From Mnemiopsis leidyi (lineage: Eukaryota > Ctenophora > Tentaculata > Lobata > Bolinopsidae), in assembly GCA_000226015.1 (NCBI GenBank), contig JH155026.1, positions 183,408-219,737 of the forward strand: a stretch of 36,330 nucleotides of DNA, read 5' to 3'. The notes under the pieces are model-generated. The model ran no database searches. It had not been told where the DNA came from and was given only the letters and a program-made list of their open reading frames with translations. The number at the start of each line of letters is the position of its first letter. Position 1 is the first letter of the stretch. This document shows, one piece after another, positions 1 through 10,859 of this stretch. The position numbers and the translations under genes are program-made.

Positions 1-199
1 TTCAAGACACACTACCAGGTAACCTTCAAGACACACTACCAGGTAACTTCAAGACACACTACCAGGTAACTTCAAGACACACTACCAGGTAACTTCAAGA
101 CACACTACCAGGTAACTTCAAGACACACTACCAGGTAACTTCAAGACACACTACCAGGTAACTTCAAGACACACTACCAGGTAACTTCAAGACACATTA
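1..199 (+). repeat. 23-bp minisatellite carrying a splice donor
   Basis: Eight full units of 23 bp and one partial unit (unit starts at 1, 25, 48, 71, 94, 117, 140, 163, 186; the first has one extra C). Each unit contains CACTACCAG|GTAAC, a good exon-end/donor sequence. Read in frame, the 18 bases before GTAAC give FKTHYQ, which resembles the motifs of the gene that follows, and a phase-0 end would fit its next exon at 276. The upstream exon therefore probably ends inside this array. Reading past one donor meets an in-frame TAA within the following unit. That the array derives from the exon end is inference. Confidence 0.8.
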
Positions 200-275
200 T
201 TCCATACATAAAACACTGAAATAAAGCTCTGACTGTTAAACACTGAAATAAAGCTTGAAATAATTCTATTTTCAG

Positions 276-3200
276 TTGGAGTTTAAAGGAAAACCCGGCC
301 ATCATCCTCCTAAACCATGTTTACCAGTACTTGTGAGTTTTGCTTGTTTTACTGTAGCCCTTTATTTTTGTCAGGATTTTTATCATTATCTTCTTTATAT
401 GGTAGTTGGAAGAACGTATTTTAAATTTCAAAGTTGTAAAATTGACTTTTTCAGTTTCATCTACCGTTAAGATTTCGTTTTTAAAAGTTCAGTAGAACTA
501 GAACTGCAATGTTGTTCAGCTGTAACCGGGCTTGATCTGGCGCTTTGCGAACAAAATAAAACAATACAAAAGCTGCGCCAGCAACTTTTAAATTTTACCA
601 CAACAATGATTTTTTAAGTTAGCTGTGCTTCAAAAGCTTTTTAATTTCAATCTGTGCTCGGTAAAAATTGGCCAACAATCGTTATGCAGAGCATATCAAA
701 ATGGTAAGTCAACAACCCACAGCATTTGCTCGGAATCAAATTGAGTTTACATGTTACCACTAAAACGCACTTGCCAGGATATCAATGTTTAATACTTGTT
801 ACCACTAAAACACACTTGCCAGGATAGCAATGTTTAATTTTCTAGATCAAACAGGCACAAAGTCCAGAAAAAGCACCGTTTGAAGGGTCGACGGAGTTCC
901 AAGCCGCATTCCACCAGAAAACACTTCCACCAAAGTTTAGGAAAGAAAAGGAGAAGTACGAGAAACCTGCCGGCTGTATGGACTTGGTACGTGTGACAGA
1001 TGTGTGACAGATGTATGACAGATGTGTGACAGATGTGTGACAGATGTGTGACAGATGTGTGACGGATGTGTGACGGATGTAACATATGCATGTGTGACAG
1101 ATGTGTGACATACGTGTGACATATGTGTGACATACGTGTGACAGATGTGTGACAGATGTCTGACAGATGTGTGACATATGTGTGACAGATGTGTGACTTG
1201 TGTGTGACAGATGTGTGGATGTGTGAGCTGAAGCTTTGTTGCTTCTATACAATTTGATACTATTCAAGAATTTATTTTATTGTGACTTAGAATTCAACAG
1301 TAAATCTGTGCCGAACGTGCAGTTTACTTAACTCTACTGAAATATCCATGTAATTGATCTTGAAGAGACATAAATTATTTTGATCCTGTTCATCATGTAA
1401 ATATCAAGGTATAATAATTATTAATTATGAAGATTGATTTTTAGACTACAACGAGATTGAGGGTAAAATCTTATTTCCAGACAACAACAAAGTCAGCGGA
1501 TTACACCGCCAAACCAATAGCCAAACAGAAGTCGTACAAACCGAACCTCAAAGCTGAAAGACCAAAACAGTTGCCACAATTTGAAGGTAGAACTGGGCCT
1601 CTAAATCAATCTATCTAAAAATTATTATTTTTCAAGCTCGTTTATAGTCTATAACATGATTTTGTGTTTTAGTTCGTTCATCTCAGTCCCATTATTAGTT
1701 GGCAATGAGGGTGAACCCTCTGGTGCACGTAAGCAACAAGTGCAAATTGCACTGTGCAATGACGGTATTAGGTACTTAGTTAGTTAGGGTGATTTGGACA
1801 GTTACACTTTCATTGTGTCGTTCGCGGAGGCAATGAAACGAGCTAAAATTATTGTAGAAATATTTTCTTCATCCTCAGCTACTTAGACATTGTCACTCAA
1901 ATTATTTGTATAATAGTAGTTGTTGAAAGTATTATGGATGATTTGGTCCACTTTACGACTAAACCTTCTGTATACCTTCACATGTGAAGGTTAAAGATTA
2001 AAGAATGTCAAAAATTAAAATATGTCAATAATTGAATAAAAAGATGTCACGGCTTCACAACGCAACGAAACTTTAAAATCCGGACAGGGGCGAGTCTTGT
2101 TAATTAGCCCCGCCCCGTCCCTCCATTGGGGCTCACAAGCCTACAACGACTTTAGCAATCCTGTCCCGCCTCTTGTTCAAATTTTGTCGCCGACTGGAGC
2201 GTTTTATTTTCTCTGCCGTCGCAAAGTCTATGGGACATTGTCCATGGTTGTGGATGCTGGCCGTTTTTACATCTCACCCTAATTTTGATTCACTGCCACT
2301 GTGAAAAACTACTTACAGTTAAACTAACACACTGTATTTACTATTATCACCCTTACCAGGTGAAACAACGACAGCTTCGTTCTACAAAGCGTACGAGGCG
2401 TGTGAGCGTCAGAAGATGTACAGCGAACACCCCGTAAACTTGACTCTAAACACGGACAAGTTTGAGGGTGTCACTACTGCACGTCACAGTTATCCTGCTT
2501 ACAGGTAAAGTATATCACGTGTCACAGTTATCCTGCTTACAGGTAAAGTATATCACGTGTCACAGTTATCCTGCTTACAGGTAAAGTATATCACGTGTCA
2601 CAGTTATCCTGCTTACAGGTAAAGTATATCACGTGTCACAGTTATCCTGCTTACAGGTAAAGTATATCACGTGTCACAGTTATCCTGCTTACAGGTAAAG
2701 TATATGTTCTGATACCTATATCTTGATAAACATCGAAAGACTCACCGCACAACAGTGTTCAGTAAACCCCAATACTTTTTCAGAGTGAACAGCCGAACTC
2801 TGCCAATAAAACCCGTAGAGAACGAGTTTGAGAAAGGTTTACAGTTTTACGGGAACACGACGAACTCTGACAACTACAAGGGCCTGCCCGGTGTCGGCTT
2901 ATTGCAACCTGTTACAAACTTACCATGTTATAAACCCCCAACTGGTTGGTACATTTAGTTAATTATTGATGTAAAGTCTGATGTATAATAGTAGTGTTGA
3001 AAGTATTAATTAAAGTCTGATTAATTTCTTTTTAAATATTTAATTTTAAACGTACTCTGTAACTGGTCAGCTTTTTACTCGCTTATACTCTTTTTTGCAC
3101 AATACTCTTTTTGGCACAATGCTACCAAATTTCAGGGACTATTCGCCGGCTCTTAAACCGTACTGTTAATTATTCAGCTTAACTTAATTATTTAGCTTAA

Positions 3201-6200
3201 CTTACAAGCGAATATCACGTTTAAGAAACATTTACCTCAGGTGAGTTCTACACGGAGACTACAAGTAAAGCTCACTATGGCAACAAGGCTTTTTCAGCTG
3301 TTCTCCGTCCTCAGCCCATCATACCTCAGGAGATCAGACAACCACCAGCTGAGTTTAATGGTACGTCGTCTAGTCTATACTTGGTCGGTTCTATACTTGG
3401 TCGGTTCAAATAACAGTGTTTATCTGTTGCTTCCCGGGCCCATGATTTTAAACTCTGGAACAGTCATCTCGTGCAGACGTTTTCACGTGGCCTTCACCGT
3501 GTGAGCTGATTGTAATTAGGTTGTGAAGATTCCCATACTCTGAATATGATGCGTTAAATTCAACCTTTCTAAAACACTAAAGCAGCCACCTCAAAACAGC
3601 CACCTCAAAACAGCCACCTCAAAACAGCCACCTCAAAACAGCCACCTCAAAACAGCCACCTCAAAACAGCCACCTCAAAACAGCCACCTCAAAACAGCCA
3701 CTTCAAAACAGCCACCTCAAAACAGCCACCTCAAAACAGCCACCTTAAATCCGTGTTGTGGTGCTGCTTTATAAGACAATAGTTCGAAACACAACAGATT
3801 ATGAGCAGGGCTTAAGTAATTTATGATCGATTTAGTAGCGCGGTTGCTGAGTGGTTAGCATTAATAACACACTGTATTGTGAATAGAAGCTAACAAGCTA
3901 ATGAATTAAACTGCTACCTGTGGTAAGCTTTCCTAACTTCGATACAAAACTCTCTGATTGGATCTAGGAGAGTGATTTTGTAAACCAGTTTGTGTGAGAG
4001 TGTGTGTTCAGTGTTGTGATTCTGTGTCGCGAAAGGTGCGAATGTTGCGAACAAGCTTTAGGCTAGATATTAGAACGATAGAACTCTAAATTATTATAAA
4101 TATGACAATGATTCAGGCACGGCTCTTTATTTTCTATGTGTAATGTATATGCATAATGTATAAGTTCTTATTTCATTTCACCTCTTAAGTAAAGGCAATA
4201 ATACACACAATGGAGATTAATCAAAAGACATTAACTAGGAATGTTGTACAGGTAAAACAACAAGACATTAACTAGAAATATCTTACAGGTAAAACGACAA
4301 GACATTAACTAGGAATATCTTACAGGTAAAACAACAAGACATTAACTAGGAATATCTTACAGGTAAAACAACAAGACATTAACTAGAAATATTTTACAGG
4401 TAAAACAACAAGACATTAACTAGAAATATTTTACAGGTAAAACAACATGGGCTGGTGGTGTATGATGGGCTGGTGGTGTAGTTGATGGGCTGGTGGTGTA
4501 GTGGTTTCCTTCTCGGCTCCCACGCAGGAGATCGGGGGTTCAAATCCCGTATCCGCCAGTCCTAGAGAAGTGCGCTAAGGGCATATGCCTATGCAACCTT
4601 CTTCGGTCGACTCAGCCGAATGATCGGGAAACCGTGATTGAGGGTTAAATGAGTAGCTGCCCATTGCAGCGAAGTCTCGGGCGATAAAAGTATGGTACAC
4701 ACTACCTTAACCGTCACTGGCGTGTATATATAATTGTACATTCGGCCTCCTGTAATTGGCCGTTACACTTGTGTAACATGTGGCTGTTGGAGTGTCCGAA
4801 TTAAAATAAGTATGAGATAAACAAGACATTAACTAGGAATATCTTACAGGTAAAACAACAAGACATTAACTAGGAATGTTGTACAGGTAAAACAACAAGA
4901 CATTAACTAGGAATATCTTACAGGTAAAACAACAAGACATTAACTAGGAATATCTTACAGGTAAAACGACAAGACATTAACTAGAAATATCTTACAGGTA
5001 AAACGACAAGACATTAACTAGGAATATCTAACAGGTAAAACGACAAGACATTAACTAGGAATATCTAACAGGTAAAACAACAAGACATTAACTAGGAATA
5101 TCTTACAGGTAAAACGACAAACATGGAGACCTACCCGGCCCATCCTCCGCAAGAGCGACCCAAACCAAGGGAGAAGGAAAAGTACTATAAACCTACTGAG
5201 AAGATGGACGTCACTTCTGTACACAGGTATCAGCTTAATATCATGACCTTTTCTGTGTTTTAGTCTGAAAAGTAACATATTGAATTGCCTCTGACCAAAA
5301 TAACGTTCATACTTCATGGCAAGGAATGACCCTTGACAAACTAGGAAAATTACACAATGTCACGTGACAGTGAACCCCCTCTCTCTCACAGAGATATCTA
5401 CAAACCACACTCGGTACAACGGCGCAGGAAGCTGACACCCCTGGAGCCGACTGTACGGAAGAACAGCGCTCCCGTCCCCAAGTTCCAAGGAAACACTACT
5501 CACAAAGACCAGTTCAAACAATGGACTGTATGTGATTTTTAATTTTCATCTTCTCATTGTGGGAAAGTGTAGTCAGTCTGTTAATAATTGTGAAGGCTGA
5601 CGAGTTATTGAGTTGATGTTCCATCATACTAAATAAGTACTTATTTAGTTTTGTTGCAGACAAAATGGCACCCCTGTATTTTTAGGTCATCACCAGCCCC
5701 GACATTTTTAACATGTATTTGACGGTAATTTACTTTCACAGATTGAGAGACAGAAAGCATTCAGCGAGCCCCCTAGATTACTCAAAGTTGGGAGTGGAGC
5801 CATGGAAACTAAAACCATGCAGAAGCGAGACTTCGTTTACGATGGATCAAAGGTATTTTAGTGTACAGCTGTTATTTTTAAGAAAATTGAAAAATTTTTG
5901 GGTCAGCAATGATTTTAAAAAACTGCTTACCTTTAAAAGATATTTGATGAGATGGACCACATTGTATACGGTAATGATATTCTAACTTTATATCGTACAC
6001 CGTTATAGTTAACTTGGACTTTGTAAAGCTCCCCTCAATACCATGATACAGGCTGAATACTGCCTATACTCCCCCGTAGTTCAAATATAGGCAATCTTCC
6101 AGCACTGATTAAAGCGAACACTGTGCTTGAGTATATGCTAGCCAACGCGACACATTTGTAATGAATCCAATGTACAATATGCCACATTTCGAGCTCGTTG

Positions 6201-6765
6201 CCATGGCTACCATTAGACTTGATTGAGCAAGGTGTCGCATGAAAATCGCTTTTTGATGAAATGCAGTTGTCTGATCCTTTACAACACGCACATTTAGATG
6301 AAGTGCCTTTCTTTTGAATATGAACATACTGCTTGCATATATATATGTACACATGTTTTTGGCTGGTAGAATATCTAATTACAATATTGCATAAAACTAG
6401 CATAGTTTTACGGTATTTAAAGTTGCCTGGCAAGGGTCCAAGATTGTCAGGCCACTCCGTGCTATAATCAAATATCTAAACTGGAAAACCGATTAAAAAA
6501 ACAGTTGTTCATTTTTGGTTCTAGATGCCTATTTTACAATTAGTGAACTTTCAAGTTCAAGATTTGCCTTATTAACAACGAATTACGAAAACTTTGTCAC
6601 CAGGTTGAGAGAGCAAAGCCGATAATCCCTCAAGTCAAAGTGATAAGAAGTGACCTGCCCCTTGACTGCTTGACCAGTTACAGACTCGAGTTTAAGGGTA
6701 TTCAGAACAAATGTCGGCTGGCGGAACTGTTAGTCAACCAAGCCGAACAAAAACTCAGCGCTTAG
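276..6765 (+). CDS. SAXO/FAM154-like axonemal microtubule protein, 5' partial
   Basis: Ten exons join in a consistent frame: 276-332, 846-986, 1481-1586, 2360-2504, 2784-2944, 3241-3360, 5109-5226, 5392-5527, 5742-5852, 6604-6765 (TAG stop). All introns are GT-AG and all phases agree, giving 418 residues; the start lies left of the window. The protein is a series of short repeats of the form F-x-G-x-T-T/S followed by Y or H: PFEGST, QFEGETT, KFEGVTT, QFYGNTT, EFYTETT, EFNGKTT, KFQGNTT and a final EFKG. The rest is rich in K, P, R and E. This is the pattern of stabilizer-of-axonemal-microtubules proteins (SAXO/FAM154, STOP-like Mn repeats), which bind microtubules of cilia and flagella. There is no signal peptide or membrane segment. 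Three introns (before 2360, 3241 and 5109) split a glycine codon (G|GT), the glycine of the repeat motif at 2360 and 5109, which suggests exons grew by module duplication. The exact orthologue within this repeat family is uncertain. Confidence 0.8.
753..838 (+). repeat. 45-bp direct duplication before an acceptor
   Basis: Two near-identical copies of a 45-bp segment beginning GTTACCACTAAAAC (753 and 798) lie in the intron directly before the acceptor at 841-845 (TTTTCTAG). The second copy runs to within a few bases of the acceptor. No coding content. Confidence 0.75.
989..1216 (+). repeat. 11-bp minisatellite directly after a splice donor
   Basis: About twenty variants of the unit GTGTGACAGAT start within a few bases of the donor at 987 (TTG|GTACGT) of the SAXO-like gene. 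Variants replace CAGAT by CATAT, CATAC or CGGAT. Long open frames on the opposite strand here (Ser/His/Thr/Cys-rich) come from the repeat and are not genes. Confidence 0.85.
2484..2705 (+). repeat. 38-bp minisatellite repeating an exon end and its donor
   Basis: Six copies (starts 2484, 2522, 2560, 2598, 2636, 2674; the last is partial). The first copy contains the last 21 coding bases of the SAXO exon 2360-2504 and its donor CTTACAG|GTAAAG. The next five repeat exon end plus donor within the intron, so potential donors lie at 2505, 2543, 2581, 2619, 2657 and 2695. Passing the first donor reads AGG TAA, a stop, so only the first gives a long protein. Confidence 0.9.
3583..3748 (+). repeat. 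14-bp intronic minisatellite
   Basis: About twelve copies of CAGCCACCTCAAAA, nearly perfect (one CACTTC variant), in the long intron 3361-5108 of the SAXO-like gene. No coding signal. Confidence 0.9.
3836..3960 (+). other. Possible degenerate tRNA-like/SINE remnant
   Basis: GCGCGGTTGCTGAGTGGTTAG resembles the 5' part of a tRNA with an A box (the stretch is cited here only as a motif near 3837). The expected B box downstream is reduced to ACTTCGATACA and there is no clear acceptor stem, so this is at most an old remnant in the SAXO-like intron. Confidence 0.25.
4215..5108 (+). repeat. 37-bp minisatellite repeating an intron end and its acceptor
   Basis: Units of 37 bp centred on CTTACAG|GTAAAAC. 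Six lie left of a SINE (AG ends at 4251, 4288, 4325, 4362, 4399, 4436) and eight to its right (4849, 4886, 4923, 4960, 4997, 5034, 5071, 5108). The last AG, at 5108, is the genuine acceptor of exon 5109-5226, which begins GTAAAACGACAA like the repeat units. Fourteen acceptor-like sites thus stand in a row. Using any earlier one gives a short read of G-K-T-T-x-H and then TAA, so earlier sites would end translation. Confidence 0.9.
4447..4818 (+). mobile_element. tRNA-derived SINE inserted in the 37-bp array
   Basis: The head at about 4487-4562 is tRNA-like: A box TGGTGTAGTGG, B box GGTTCAAATCC, and ends GGGCTGG and CCAGTCC that can pair with one G-T wobble. A body of about 250 bp without an ORF follows, ending in the A/T-rich GAATTAAAATAAGTATGAG. 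It interrupts the surrounding 37-bp minisatellite, whose units resume at about 4820. The 5' start ATGGGCTGGTGGTGTA occurs three times in a row (about 4446, 4464, 4485). Only about 3 bp (AAC) could be target-site duplication, and this is ambiguous in repeat DNA. The family is not recognised. Confidence 0.75.
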
Positions 6766-7118
6766 ATATTTTTGTCTTTATCTTGTTTACAGTTTTGACA
6801 TTTAGTTGAAAATTCTGACATATCTGGTTACTTTGACCTATGAAATTTGACAGGTTCTTTAAACTTAAATCTTGAACGCTTATGATATAATCATTAGATC
6901 ATTATTAGATGCATGTGACTTTGTTTTTAAAGAAATTTCCTAACGTTGATTCTTTGACTCATTCTTTTCTTATCAATTTTTCTTACTTCTCTTACAAGCG
7001 TGGTCAAAAAATACGCATGAATACGCTTTATAGATGCAATGTTTATGTTATGGTTGTAAAATTCTCATGTTTTAAACTTGTTGTAAAAACTGTGTGACGG
7101 TTTCACTATTTAACAGAC

Positions 7119-7124
7119 AATAAA
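7119..7124 (+). terminator. Polyadenylation signal AATAAA after the SAXO-like gene
   Basis: First AATAAA after the stop codon at 6765, about 350 bases downstream. It is a plausible end for the transcript, with no further proof. Confidence 0.4.
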
Positions 7125-8870
7125 GTGACGCGCGGCGCAAAAATCATGATAGTATTTTGAGTGACGTGCGCGGTAACTATAGCAACCAAAGCATGGTCCA
7201 TTGGTCCAACTAATTGATTTGATTTAGATAGCATTCTTGACATTTACTATTTAATATTTAGTACTGCCCTGTAGCCACTACCCTTTTAGGTTTATGGTGA
7301 AAGTCGTGTGATCAAGGTTTACCGATCATATTTGAATTTTCCTTTGCTTAGGCCTTACACCGCAGAAATATTTCGGATGAATGATTATTCGTTTTGGACC
7401 AGTCCATGGACCAGGGTTTGGCTTTCAAGATACTGCCTGGATTTCTAAGGCCCTGGGAAAATCTGTGATTTAACTCCAAGCAAGGGAGCAAACGTCAAAC
7501 ACGACACCAACAAGTAAGATAATCCTAGATCAAATCATAAAGCTACTATCTTGCTTGATGCGCAGCTAATTGCCCACTTGTATGATTACCTTTGAAGTTA
7601 TCATTGCAAGCATCAAATCATTCGCTTTGTCAGGCGCCTGCATTGTACGAAAGAAAAATGATCTTGCCTAAACGGGGCCGATATATGGGCCATGTGAAAT
7701 TTTCTTCTTCTATATTTATGTTGTGGTCTCAAAGTTTTTAGATTGAATTCACTATTAGAGACTATGTCTTAGCATGCAAATGTGACAACATGCTGCCATT
7801 GCAATTGATGTGGTGTAGAAAAGGAGCTGAGTTACACTTGGAAGATGTTGCCACTGCTGGAGCACATAATTGTCCAGCTCAATTAAACAAGTTAGTACGA
7901 AAGAAAAAATTAAATCTTCTTAACTTGTTTTAACCAGTTTTATTTGGTTTTCCTCGTCACTTTCTCTACGACAGAGCTTGATTGGTAGAATGTATGACTT
8001 ATACTTGTGCATAAATCACAGTAAGAAAGTCAGAAGGGCTAAAAATGGTTAAATTCACGTCACTATATTCACAAGGCGAGTATTTACATTGCGTTCTATG
8101 TGGCGTATCTAGTAGCGTCTCTTGACCAGACAATTTGGCTGAATGATCATAAAGTTCTAAAGTTTATTACAGCAGCATTACAACCGGAGAGACTGCATCT
8201 AATATCCAGATCTATAATCATGATTAGGTACATGTTCTCGATCGGGCGGGGCTGACTTTTGTTTTGAAACCTCTTTAAAACCAGCGTCACGCCGCTTACC
8301 ATCACCCACAACCAATCTCACAGGATTTCTCCAAACCGGGGATCAAGAAACCTGATTCCTGCAACCAACCGATCACGTGATTGAAATCTGGACTTCTGTA
8401 ATAAGACGGGAAATGAAGTAAATGTTCAGTACTCTTGCTCTGTGCCCGCTTCTTTCAGTTCCGGTGTCCCTTGTGTTACGAGATCAGGAGTCCTGATACA
8501 ATGTCAATTCGGATATGACCATCAGGTTTGTGATTCCATGTTAAGTGAAATCTGAAACCAGTTTAGATGATAACCAAGTTACTGATTAGTATATGATCAA
8601 GTCCGTTTGTTTGATCTTGTAAGTGTAAGTGTTATCGATTGTTCTTTCTTCATGTATAGTGCACTTCCGACATTCATTTCCAGTAAGTTCATCCGTTTTC
8701 ACACTTTTACAGCTAATAATTCGCGATTTATTTATTTAAACAACATGAAACGTTGCTTTAGAAAAGATAAATCTTTCATAGCTGAATTTTGTAGCTTCAT
8801 TTTTTTCTTCTTCTGTTTGGCTTTTACTCGTCGGAAACGCACATATTGGCTTTAAATCTCATACTTTTTA
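7125..8870. other. Stretch without a recognisable gene
   Basis: A/T-rich sequence with frequent stops in all frames. One possible exon on + at about 8459-8526, between TTCTTTCAG and CAG|GTTTGT, reads SGVPCVTRSGVLIQCQFGYD (20 residues). I could not connect it in phase to a neighbour. Nothing else is supported. Confidence 0.4.
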
Positions 8871-8871
8871 G

Positions 8872-8985
8872 AACAGAAACTTATCTGAGTAAGATTTTAC
8901 CTTTACTGAAAAACAAATCTCTTAGAGACGTTGAACATTGGGTAGAATATCTGGACCTTCCCGCCAAGTCTCCTCAGCAGTTCAG
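8872..8985 (+). CDS. Candidate isolated exon, unknown product
   Basis: The segment lies between CTTTTTAG and TTCAG|GTTTGT, is 114 bases long and open in phase 2 to 2. The translation contains SLRDVEHWVEYLDLPAK, which reads like real protein (helical, balanced composition). No in-frame ATG precedes it, so it would be an internal exon of an unidentified gene. No neighbouring exon could be joined with confidence. Confidence 0.25.
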
Positions 8986-9274
8986 GTTTGTTTTGCAAAT
9001 TGTCGTTATGGTTTCAAGTTTGGCGATGAAGTTTCTAGGTTAGGCTTGTCGTACATCTTTACTAGAAGCAATCAACAGTTGAAAGTTTAACGATAAACCA
9101 AACCAAACCTAAAGGCAAGCAATCTGACTATCTGTATTTCATTCACATAGTGAATCAAATTGTTGATTTTTTACGATGAAAAGAACGGAAAATATTTTTC
9201 CAAAGCTCAAAATACTGTCGGCAATATTTCACAGGCTAATTTATAAAAGCTTTCAAGTTTAAATCACATGATAT

Positions 9275-9730
9275 TCAAGTCAGTCGGTCCTTAGGCTCAC
9301 TCAGTTTGCCGCACAAATCGTGATATCCTGGCCGCAAACACCTAACTGGCACTTCAACACGATTTATCCCTGTGGATATCTTGCAGCTTTGCAAAGAGCC
9401 GCTTGCAGGCTGCTGCACGTGACCTGTCAAACCTGCCACGTGACCGGTATAACAGTGGTAACGGGCTACGCAGCAAACAGAACGATCGCCAGGATTGTCC
9501 GGCGTCAAGAGCCGCGTCTCCGTGCCCCGAGATCGGTAGTGTCCGACGAGAGACAGAGAAGTCGGGTCGGTAGCGGGAGACGGGGCTAAACTCCGGCCAC
9601 CTCCGTTCTGAGTGTCCCTGTTGGCCTCTACAGCCGTTATCCAGGTAGATCGCGACGTTGTTTGGCTGCAGCAGCTGAACATAATTATCGTGCAGTCTCT
9701 GCAAGTCTTGTAGCCTGTTTGCTTTGTGCA
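9275..9730. other. GC-rich island with open frames on both strands
   Basis: Markedly richer in G and C than its surroundings. Open frames of about 90 to 135 codons exist on both strands, and none has a recognisable domain. A - strand frame is cysteine-bearing (GYKTCRDC, SCCSQTT) and a + strand frame contains RLQAAARDLSNLPRD. High GC alone removes stop codons, so no frame can be preferred. It may be an exon or a promoter-associated island. Confidence 0.35.
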
Positions 9731-9958
9731 GTTTTGTTCCTGTAACCTCGAGCCTACTTGACCCTGTTTATTTACTTCTCTCTATTTCTCTAAATCGTCA
9801 ACGGTTTTGAAGTGCCAACAACGGTGATGAAACAGCTAAGCAGAATGTAAGTTAAAATAAGAACTTTATGATATCAAGCTATGAGTATAGTGGTCTTTCT
9901 TAGGGTGTGTTAGGAACTCGAGAGTCGGAACTCGGGAGTCGGGAGGGCATTTGTGTTA

Positions 9959-10123
9959 ATAGTAGCGTGGTTAGAAACAATAGTAGCGTGGTTAGAAACA
10001 ATAGTAGCGTGGTTAGAAACAATAGTAGCGTGGTTAGAAACAATAGTAGCGTGGTTAGAAACAATAGTAGCGTGGTTAGAAACAATCGTAGCGTGGTTAG
10101 AAACAATCGTAGCGTGGTTAGAA
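9959..10123 (+). repeat. 21-bp minisatellite, eight copies
   Basis: Eight copies of GTAGCGTGGTTAGAAACAAT plus one base; the last two vary A to C. As 21 is a multiple of three, several frames stay open on both strands (+ strand SVVRNNS repeats, - strand FLTTLLL repeats). No initiation context or flanking coding signal supports translation. Confidence 0.9.
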
Positions 10124-10728
10124 CACTCTGACTGACCTACAAATACAATCTAGAGGTTCCAGTTTAAATCATTGAATACATTGGGAGGGAGCCAGAATCT
10201 ATTATATTTACAAAATTTTGTCACTTTATGATGATCACAGCTTTTGACGATTATCTTCTAATATTTTATGTTGGCGATGTGATTGCCAAGAAGTATTGAT
10301 TGTCAATAGCCTATATAATAGTGTTAACACCGAACATACTATGAAGTTCTGCGTATTTCCGTGTCAAAAATCAACAAACTTCACTGACGATCAGTTTCGC
10401 ATAAATACCGTGCAAGTATTTCTATAACACCTATTTCTATAGCATTGTTTGCTCGACACTCGTTACTTCATCAATATCAAAAATTCGTTCAATCGTTACC
10501 CATGCTTTTAACATTGTGCACGAATATCCGTTTCGTGACCCCAACAATTAACGTCCAGTGTCACTACAGTAAATAAGACAACACAATACCTGTTGTTACA
10601 CTTGCCGTAATATTCAACAATACACACGCCCACCTACGCGTCACAGCCTTTTTAACACAAAGAGGACACCTTGACATTTGAATTTAACATTATACTCAGT
10701 TTTTACCATTGTCTGCCGCCTTTCATAC

Positions 10729-10840
10729 CTGCCTTGACATCTGCTTGTAGTGTAACTGTAAGAGAAGCAGGAGGTCGGGGAAGTTGCGATATCAGTCCTA
10801 CTTCGTGGGACGGCAGGGGTTGGGGCTGCCGCCATTCCAT
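10729..10840 (-). CDS. Candidate first coding exon, unknown product
   Basis: Reading the - strand from an ATG at 10840-10838 gives MEWRQPQPLPSHEVGLISQL and onward for 37 codons, ending at GCAG|GTATGA (phase 1). The segment is GC-richer than its flanks. There is no recognisable domain and no matching second exon in the following kilobase, so it remains a guess. Confidence 0.2.
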
Positions 10841-10859
10841 AGGGGGATGAACGGTTCTA

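Noticed and set aside
834-1267. Overlapping - strand open frames rich in Ser, His, Thr and Cys
   Set aside because: They arise from the 11-bp GTGTGACAGAT repeat, and part lies opposite a well-supported SAXO-like exon (846-986).
4487-4562. Functional tRNA gene
   Set aside because: A and B boxes are present, but the T-arm to acceptor spacing is wrong and a SINE body follows directly.
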